This document shows, piece after piece, positions 58,121 through 64,000 of a stretch of 64,000 nt of DNA. Both the position numbers and the translations under genes were made by a program. The DNA is from Marinobacterium marinum (GTDB lineage Bacteria > Pseudomonadota > Gammaproteobacteria > Pseudomonadales > Balneatricaceae): NCBI RefSeq assembly GCF_013868415.1, contig NZ_JACEMT010000040.1, forward strand, positions 1-64,000. The letters are read 5' to 3'. The notes below the pieces were generated by a model, which saw nothing but the letters and a program-made list of their open reading frames with translations, was not told where the DNA came from and ran no database searches. How positions within the stretch are numbered: position 1 is the first letter of the stretch; each line of letters begins with the position of its first letter.

Positions 58121-60867
58121 TCAACCGCCTTGTCCTGCTGTTCGTCCCGTGCCACGGGTAACTCCAGCGCCAGGCAGGCCCCTGCCAAATGTTGTGGCTC
58201 ATCGACCCAGAGCCGTCCTCCCAAGTGATTGATAATTCCTCGGCTGATCGGTAATCCGAGGCCTGTGCCGCGTGGTCGGTTGTGACTGCCCGAGTCAGCC
58301 TGCTGTTCGGTTTGATGGAACTTCTCAAATACCTTTTCACGTTCCTGCGCCAGAATGCCGGGGCCGTTGTCCTCCACGTTGACGCGAAAACGCCGCTTGC
58401 CGGGCTGCAGTGACAGCAGTACTTCGGGCTGATCGGCATTGGCAAACTTGCTGGCATTATCGAGCAGATTAATCAGCACCTGAAGCAGCCGGTCCGGGTC
58501 GGCCATCAGGGGGCAAGGGGTATCGGGCAACTGCAGGGTGAAGGTGATGGCACGTTGCTGAAACAGTTGGGTGACGCCGTCGACGGCCTGTCGGCACAGC
58601 TCGGTCAGGTCACAGGGCTGCGGGTGCAGCGTCATGCGTCCGGACTCCAGCCGTGCCAGATCCAGGATTTCCTCGATCAAACGGGACAGGCGTTCGCTTT
58701 CGCGTACGATAATCTGGAGGAAATGCTGCTGTTGATCGGCGGGCATCTCATCGGCATCGCTCAGGATCTCGGCGAAGGCTCGAATGGAGGTTAAGGGGGT
58801 GCGCAACTCGTGACTGACCATGGCGACAAACTCGTCCTTCAAGCGGTCCAGCTCCAGCAGGCGCTCGTTGGCACTGCGTAATTCGTGCCCGATACGTTCC
58901 AGTTCGGCCGATTTTTGCTCCAGACGACGGTTGTATTCCAGTGTCTGTGAGGTGGTATCGAGAATGCTCAGGATGGATGCCAGATCCAGTGCCTCGCCAC
59001 GGACCACCGAGTTGATCAGGATGCGCGCCGTGGCACTGCCCAGCGCACCGGTCAATTCCTGTTGCGCCTTGGCGATCAATGCCGGAGGGGCCGGGCTGTC
59101 GTCATCGAGTGCCGGTGTTTGGCCGTCGAACAGGCGCAGGGTTGCACTGCGGCCCAGGTAACGACTCAACAGGCCGAAGAGCTCATAGCGGTTGGCCTGG
59201 CCCTGCCAGATGGCGGCCTGTTCGGCTTCCGGGCGCAGGGCATTAGTGAACAGGGCCGCCTGGGTCTGCTCCAAATGGCTCTGACGACTGAAAAGGGACA
59301 CGCCCACCAGCAGGCTGATGTTGGCCAGCATGCTCCAGAACAGCGAGTGGGTATAGATATCCCAGTTTTCCAGTCCAAAAAGAGCATAGGGGCGCAGCAG
59401 GGACCAGCCAAAGGGGCCATGCTCGATAAAGTCGGTACTCATCCAGCCGGATAGCGCAAACCCCGGAATCAGCAATGTCCAGGCCCAGACCAGGATGCCG
59501 GCCAATAAACCGGCTGCCGCGCCGTTGCGACTGGCGCCACGCCAGTAAAGCCCCAGCAGCAGTGAGGGTGCAAACTGTGCCGCCGCCGCAAAGGAGACCA
59601 GACCGATGGTGACCAGGCTGTAGGCCTCACCGATCAGAGCATGATAAAGATACCCCAAAATCAGAATCAGAATGATGGCAATGCGCCGAATGCCCAGCAG
59701 CCAGCCGGACAGGTCTCGGGAACGGTCCAGGTGTAATCGACGCCAGCGCAACAGCAAGGGCATGACCAACTGGTTGCTGACCATGGTGGAGAGGGCGATG
59801 GTTTCGACAATCATCATGCTGGTGGCCGCCGACAGGCCGCCAATGAAAACCAGCAGCGGCAGCCATTGCAGTCCGGCTGACAGCGGCAGGGTCAGCACGA
59901 AGTTATCGGGTTCGCCGGTTCCGCTGCCGGCCAGTCCGGCCAGCGCGATGGGAATCACGAACAGATTGATCAGCAGCAGGTAAAGCGGGAACAGCCAGCA
60001 GGCGCGGCGCAGGTGGTGTTCGTTAACATTTTCCACCACCAGTACCTGGAACTGTCGCGGCAGGGTGATAAATGCCAGTGTGGCCAGAATCAGCGTTCCA
60101 AACCAGCCCAGAGGGCCGCCGGGGATCTGGTCCAGGCCAAAGTGCAGGCCCGCGTCCGGCAGGATGCTGCCGGCTCGCTCCAGCAGCGCACCGGGACCGG
60201 GGTACAGGATAAAGCAGGCAAAAATGCCGACGGCAATAAACGCACACAGCTTTACCAGCGATTCGAACGCGATGGCCGTGACCATGCCTTCATGCCGCTC
60301 ACTGGCGTCCAGATGGCGGGTACCGAACAGAATGATGAATACCGCCAGTACCAGTGCCACCCAAAAGGCCTTGTCGTCCCAGAATGCACTTAATGAAAGC
60401 GCGGGAGGACGCTGGTTGGGGTATTCCGTCAGGATGCCGTAGCTGACGGTAATGGCTTTCAGCTGCAGGGCGATATAGGGCATGATCGCAACGACGGCGA
60501 TCAGCGCGACCAGCATGCCCAGACCGCCACTCTTGCCATAGCGGGCACTGATAAAGTCGGCAATGGATGTAATGCGCTGTGACTGGGCGATACGAATCAT
60601 TTTGCGCAGGACCAGCCAGCCGCACAGCATGGCCAGAGTGGGGCCCAAATAGATCAACAGAAAACTGAGGCCCGTGGTGGCCGCTCGGCCCACGCTGCCG
60701 TAAAAGGTCCAGGCCGTGCAATATACGGCGATTGACAGTGCGTAAATGGTAGGCGAGTTGACCACCGAACGCCCCTGTTCGGCACGGCGATCGCCCCAGG
60801 CAGCAATAATAAACAACAGGGCCAGATAGCTGAACGCGACGACCAGAACCACCAGGTTAGTCAGCAT
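58105..60867 (-). CDS. SLC5-type sensor histidine kinase (CbrA/CrbS/MxtR type)
   Basis: A 920-residue kinase whose sensor is a whole sodium:solute symporter domain (about 1-525, 13 helices). A STAC-like linker (about 557-620) and coiled coil (645-675) follow, then HisKA (FVAMVSHELRTPLTSI, His686) and a complete HATPase (N-box LINLLDNASKF, G1 DNGPG 833-837, G2 GTGLGL 867). There is no receiver at the C-terminus, unlike CrbS. Relatives sense carbon or acetate status. Last gene of a coupled four-gene operon; it overlaps the 65-residue gene by 11 bp. Confidence 0.92.
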   Translation of the reverse strand: MLTNLVVLVVAFSYLALLFIIAAWGDRRAEQGRSVVNSPTIYALSIAVYCTAWTFYGSVGRAATTGLSFLLIYLGPTLAMLCGWLVLRKMIRIAQSQRITSIADFISARYGKSGGLGMLVALIAVVAIMPYIALQLKAITVSYGILTEYPNQRPPALSLSAFWDDKAFWVALVLAVFIILFGTRHLDASERHEGMVTAIAFESLVKLCAFIAVGIFACFILYPGPGALLERAGSILPDAGLHFGLDQIPGGPLGWFGTLILATLAFITLPRQFQVLVVENVNEHHLRRACWLFPLYLLLINLFVIPIALAGLAGSGTGEPDNFVLTLPLSAGLQWLPLLVFIGGLSAATSMMIVETIALSTMVSNQLVMPLLLRWRRLHLDRSRDLSGWLLGIRRIAIILILILGYLYHALIGEAYSLVTIGLVSFAAAAQFAPSLLLGLYWRGASRNGAAAGLLAGILVWAWTLLIPGFALSGWMSTDFIEHGPFGWSLLRPYALFGLENWDIYTHSLFWSMLANISLLVGVSLFSRQSHLEQTQAALFTNALRPEAEQAAIWQGQANRYELFGLLSRYLGRSATLRLFDGQTPALDDDSPAPPALIAKAQQELTGALGSATARILINSVVRGEALDLASILSILDTTSQTLEYNRRLEQKSAELERIGHELRSANERLLELDRLKDEFVAMVSHELRTPLTSIRAFAEILSDADEMPADQQQHFLQIIVRESERLSRLIEEILDLARLESGRMTLHPQPCDLTELCRQAVDGVTQLFQQRAITFTLQLPDTPCPLMADPDRLLQVLINLLDNASKFANADQPEVLLSLQPGKRRFRVNVEDNGPGILAQEREKVFEKFHQTEQQADSGSHNRPRGTGLGLPISRGIINHLGGRLWVDEPQHLAGACLALELPVARDEQQDKAVDQLSS

Positions 60868-61054
60868 CGGAACGCTCCAGAATCAGAGCCGCCAGCATGA
60901 TCAGAGCGGCCCAGACAAGGTAGATGACGACCGGCAGGGTAGAAAAATTCCAGGCGGCAGGGCGGTCAAACAACAACAGCAAAGGGGGCGAAAACAGCAC
61001 CAGTGCCAGCACTGTCAGTGCGATCAGCCGTCCGCTCAGCGCCTGCTTCATCAT
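60857..61054 (-). CDS. Small membrane protein between exonuclease and kinase genes
   Basis: A 65-residue protein with two helices (about 9-29 and 40-60; LIALTVLALVLFSPPLLLLF and VVIYLVWAALIMLAALIL). It overlaps the exonuclease gene by 4 bp and the kinase gene by 11 bp. It may be the small partner of the symporter-like sensor, as the 44-residue protein at 48886 may be for its symporter. Its sequence matches no family I can name. Confidence 0.8.
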   Translation of the reverse strand: MMKQALSGRLIALTVLALVLFSPPLLLLFDRPAAWNFSTLPVVIYLVWAALIMLAALILERSDAD

Positions 61055-63090
61055 TGTGGCGTTCTCTTTTCAATCTGGGCTTGCAGCGCCAGAGCATCCT
61101 GCAGGGTGCGTACCCCTCGATTGGCCAGCCGGGGCAGCAGAACCAGCAGCAGTTCGGCGGTGACGCGGGCATCGCCCAGTGCCGTATGGCGCGTGCCGGG
61201 CGGGAACCTGAGTTCGAAGCGCTCGGCCAGCGCATCCAGTCCATGGCCTTCCAGCTCCGGGTCCAGAGCCCGTGACAGCAGCAGGGTGTCCAGTACGGGC
61301 ATGGTGAACTGGCTCTGCTCACCGGTTTCCGCAAGCTGCAGGGCCAAGCGGTCAAAGGCGGCATTGTGCGCGACCAAAATGCCATTGCCCACATACTGGC
61401 GGAAACGTGGCAAGACCACTTCAATGGGCGGAGACTGAGCCACGTCGGCATCGGTTAATCCGTGGATTGCCGTACTGTCGGACGGGATGGGACGCTGCGG
61501 ATTGACGCGTTGATCGAAGGTATCATCCGCCAGCAGGCGGTCATTCATGATGCGGCAGGCGGCGAGGCTGATAATGCGATCACCACGGCGCAGGTCAAGA
61601 CCGGTGGTTTCCGTGTCGAAAACCACCATTTCCAGCTGTTGCAGCGGCACATTGGCCAGATTGCGGCTGGGAGCCGGCAGATCGGCGATACTGAAATCAT
61701 GAAATTCGGGGCGCGGCTCAAGCCTTGGCAGCGGCTGAACTCCCCGCTGTGAAGCCGGCAGCGGCAGGCGCAGGCGAGCAGGCTGGCCAGACGCCGACGG
61801 CGGCAATGACCACAGGTCAGCGCCATGCTGCTCCAGCACATCCTCAATGCGGGGGGAGAGGGGTTCGTCAAACAGCGGCAAGGCACGCCACTGCTGCAGT
61901 TGCTGCTCGCTTACCGGATCTCCGCTCCAGCCGAGGTCGAGGTAAACACGGCGATTGCCCAACAGGACTTCCAGCTCGATTTCGGAGACCGGTTGCAACT
62001 CGTTCAGGCGCTGAATCAAGAGCTGCAGCAGAGCCAGCAAGGCCGGGCCGTCTACCCGCATCCATACGGGAATGCCGACCGGTGTCAGGCGAATATGTTG
62101 CAGGTTCAGCTGGGCCTTAAGTGCACTGCACAGGTCGTTGGACCAGGTTTCTTCCAGCAGGGACTGACTGAGCTGGTGCGCTTCGACCAACCGCGTCAGC
62201 TGCTCCACTTCTACAGCCAGTGCCTGGCTCTCCTGCTCGACAGCGTGTTCCAGCCGCTGCTTAAGGTCGGGGTTGTCGGTGACCTGAAGCAGTGCTTCGG
62301 TGGCACTGTTCAGGCTGCCGCAGTGCCCCCTCAGTCGAGGCAGCAGTTGTGCCAGGGTACGGCGCCAGCGCTGGTCGTGTTCAAGTGCGGCCGTCGTGTC
62401 TTGCAAGGTCACCAGCACCCCGCCATGCGCTGCGCCCAAGTGGCGCAGCTGGCACCTGAGCCAGTGTTGTTTGCCCGGCAGCAGCAGCTGCTGTGGCGCA
62501 CCGTTAGCGGACAGGTGCTGAAAAGCATCAAGCAAGCCGGGATGAGGCAGAAGTTGAGACAGCGGGCGGCCCAGTCCCAATGCCGGTTGTTCCCTGAACA
62601 TGTTAGCGGCTGCCGGATTAAACAGCAGAATGCGCTGGTGTCGGTCACAAATCAGCAGGGGGACATCCAAGACCTGCAGCAAGGCTTCCAGCTCTTGCCG
62701 GATGCGGTCAGCCTTGCGGGCACCTTGCGCCTGCGCGGCGGAAATCTGCATGCGGTCCTGGCGCCAGCCATCACGGATATGGTCGAGATCCGGCTGCAGG
62801 GCATGAAGCCAGCCATCAAGGGGGTAGTCACCCTGTGCATCTGGGCTGGCCACCAGGCGTGCCAGCAACACCTGAAATTGCCGAAGAGGCCGGAACAGGC
62901 GTCGTTCCAGCATCCAGCCGACGCTTGCACACAACAGCGCAGGAGCCAGACCCAGTACCCAGAGCAGAGGGCGGATATCAGCGCTTGGCTGCCACTGGCT
63001 TTCAAGCCAGAGCAGCATGACCAGACCGAACATCAGGCTGAGACCGGTCAAAAGCAGCCATAGCCCCAGCAGATTCTGACGAGAGGGCAT
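61051..63090 (-). CDS. Membrane PAS / degenerate kinase-like / DEDDh exonuclease fusion
   Basis: 679 residues from ATG 63090 (GGAGG ahead). Order: two membrane helices (8-29, 40-60); a linker; PAS-like domain (about 136-232, LLICDRHQRILLFNPAAANMF); a region laid out like a histidine kinase core (about 240-446) but lacking the phospho-His (LPRLRGHCGSL in place of SHELRTPL) and most ATP-binding residues; and a DnaQ-type exonuclease (about 485-655) with all DEDDh residues: Asp492/Glu494 (FDTETTGLD), Asp580 (HNAAFD), His635 and Asp640 (HTALGD). The fusion implies a nuclease whose activity or location is controlled by a sensor. Coupled to its neighbours. Confidence 0.9.
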   Translation of the reverse strand: MPSRQNLLGLWLLLTGLSLMFGLVMLLWLESQWQPSADIRPLLWVLGLAPALLCASVGWMLERRLFRPLRQFQVLLARLVASPDAQGDYPLDGWLHALQPDLDHIRDGWRQDRMQISAAQAQGARKADRIRQELEALLQVLDVPLLICDRHQRILLFNPAAANMFREQPALGLGRPLSQLLPHPGLLDAFQHLSANGAPQQLLLPGKQHWLRCQLRHLGAAHGGVLVTLQDTTAALEHDQRWRRTLAQLLPRLRGHCGSLNSATEALLQVTDNPDLKQRLEHAVEQESQALAVEVEQLTRLVEAHQLSQSLLEETWSNDLCSALKAQLNLQHIRLTPVGIPVWMRVDGPALLALLQLLIQRLNELQPVSEIELEVLLGNRRVYLDLGWSGDPVSEQQLQQWRALPLFDEPLSPRIEDVLEQHGADLWSLPPSASGQPARLRLPLPASQRGVQPLPRLEPRPEFHDFSIADLPAPSRNLANVPLQQLEMVVFDTETTGLDLRRGDRIISLAACRIMNDRLLADDTFDQRVNPQRPIPSDSTAIHGLTDADVAQSPPIEVVLPRFRQYVGNGILVAHNAAFDRLALQLAETGEQSQFTMPVLDTLLLSRALDPELEGHGLDALAERFELRFPPGTRHTALGDARVTAELLLVLLPRLANRGVRTLQDALALQAQIEKRTPQ

Positions 63091-63094
63091 GGCG

Positions 63095-63475
63095 TTAACC
63101 TCCCTGTTGCTGATTCGCCAGGAGCGCCTGCACGCGGGTGACCAGCTCACGGGTGGAAAAGGGCTTGGTGACATAGTCGTTGGCACCCAGTGCCAGTCCC
63201 TTTTCCTTCTCGACCTCGCGCCCGTGAGCGGTCAACATCATGACCGGCAGCTGACGTGTCGACTCGGTACTCCGCAGGCGTTCCAGCAGATCGAAGCCGC
63301 TCATGCCCGGCAGGCTGATATCCAGCAGCAACAGGTCGGGGCAGTGCTCATCTATCTGTACCAGCGCCTGTTCTGCATCCGCCGCCGTTGTCACGTTGAA
63401 CCCCGCCTGCTGCATCAGAAATTCCAGCGACAGCAGAATGTTGGGTTCGTCATCCACTACCAGTACGTGGGGCAT
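63095..63475 (-). CDS. Single-domain response regulator
   Basis: A 126-residue lone receiver with VDDEPN, the phospho-Asp in [13 protein letters not shown] (near 52), Thr in MMLTAHG and Lys in DYVTKPFS. There is no output domain, so it must act by protein contact. First gene of the operon with the PAS-exonuclease (4 bp ahead), the 65-residue protein and the kinase, which should phosphorylate it. Confidence 0.93.
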   Translation of the reverse strand: MPHVLVVDDEPNILLSLEFLMQQAGFNVTTAADAEQALVQIDEHCPDLLLLDISLPGMSGFDLLERLRSTESTRQLPVMMLTAHGREVEKEKGLALGANDYVTKPFSTRELVTRVQALLANQQQGG

Positions 63476-63619
63476 AGGTATCTCCGGGTTCCGTCCAGAT
63501 ATCTTATTGTTTGAGTCTAGTGTGCCCCAGACGAAAGGGAAACGGCAGACCTGACCACAGGACTTTGGTGGTAGGTGAAGGCATAATGTGGCGTTTTTGC
63601 GTCAGCAGAGGGGGAAGTC

Positions 63620-64000
63620 ATGTCGTTGCCGGGTAAAGAGATCTATCGTGGCCATGATCAGTTCGGTAGCGTGAGGGTGCTCGATGACGGCGACAAACGC
63701 TATCTGGCCTTCGGCGATCAGGACGAACAAAGCTGCTGCCTTAAGCATGAACCCTTGATCCCCGAGCATGAATACGTACGTGTGATGCTGCTGGCTTTGC
63801 TATTTGTTGAGCCGCGACAGGTCATCAGCCTGGGCTTGGGGGCCGGTGCGCTGAATACGTGTTTGCATGGCCGCTTTCCCGGATTGAAGCAACAGATTGC
63901 GGAATTGCGCCCGGAAGTCGTCGAGGTTGCCCAGCGTTTCTTTCAGCTGCCCCGTGGCAAGCGTATCCAGGTGCATACCACGGATGCCCTCAACTTTTTG
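63620..64000 (+). CDS. Spermidine synthase-like protein (partial, 5' part)
   Basis: 127 codons from ATG 63620 (GGGGGAAG ahead) to the window edge, without a stop. SAM/dcSAM-binding motif VISLGLGAGALNTCLHGRFPG and ELRPEVVEVAQRFF fit the spermidine synthase (SpeE)-like fold; the N-terminal part GSVRVLDDGDKRYLAFGDQDEQSC fits as well. These marine SpeE-like proteins lack proof of polyamine synthesis. The 3' end lies outside. Confidence 0.8.
   Translation, partial: MSLPGKEIYRGHDQFGSVRVLDDGDKRYLAFGDQDEQSCCLKHEPLIPEHEYVRVMLLALLFVEPRQVISLGLGAGALNTCLHGRFPGLKQQIAELRPEVVEVAQRFFQLPRGKRIQVHTTDALNFL

Overview
The window looks like chromosomal DNA from a marine or halotolerant gammaproteobacterium, most like the Oceanospirillales/Pseudomonadales. 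This is an inference from the gene set (minCDE, NhaD antiporter, GlrK-QseG-GlrR, TmcA, PurT, KatG, several Na+/solute symporter-type proteins, an OlsF-type ornithine lipid synthase) and the moderately high GC of the backbone. No rRNA or tRNA gene and no CRISPR array was seen.

Positions 1-6,500 are AT-rich accessory DNA. From 1 to about 5,100 it is an integron gene-cassette array: all genes lie on the + strand and five attC sites of 84-93 bp follow them, each ending in a GTTRRRY core. The cassettes encode a PD-(D/E)XK nuclease-like protein, a GmrSD-type DUF262/DUF1524 restriction protein and several unknown proteins. No integrase is in view, so it should lie to the left. From 5,100 to 6,500 the AT-rich genes continue without clear attC sites: a zinc-ribbon protein, a small membrane protein and a C39-like protease fold.

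From 6,751 the backbone begins: mscS, minCDE, a membrane glutaredoxin, cysG, nhaD, a GIY-YIG protein, purT, deaD (with a strong promoter and a candidate small RNA beside it), smrA, tmcA, a TPR-methyltransferase, the glrK-qseG-glrR operon with a near-consensus sigma-54 promoter, a lipoprotein, a J-domain protein, olsF, dinB, a HopJ-like gene, panE (with a 21-bp internal tandem duplication), metG, trmA, a YdcZ-type transporter, katG, rlmE, a TrmH-type methyltransferase and a DUF1853 gene.

From 40,400 to 48,000 there is an RND efflux pair, a TetR repressor with related palindromic operators at both promoters, and a PepSY-flavodoxin-reductase fusion that shares the repressor's upstream region. 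A lytic transglycosylase and a symporter with a translationally coupled 44-residue partner follow. sbcD and sbcC are present but separated by an inverted EamA transporter gene.

The right end (56,700-63,480) holds a signalling cluster: a DUF294 nucleotidyltransferase, a Fur-type BFD ferredoxin and, on the - strand, a tightly coupled operon of a lone receiver, a membrane PAS protein with a degenerate kinase-like region fused to a DEDDh exonuclease, a 65-residue membrane protein, and an SLC5-type sensor histidine kinase. The exonuclease fusion and its operon are the most unusual system in the window. A partial spermidine synthase-like gene runs off the right edge.
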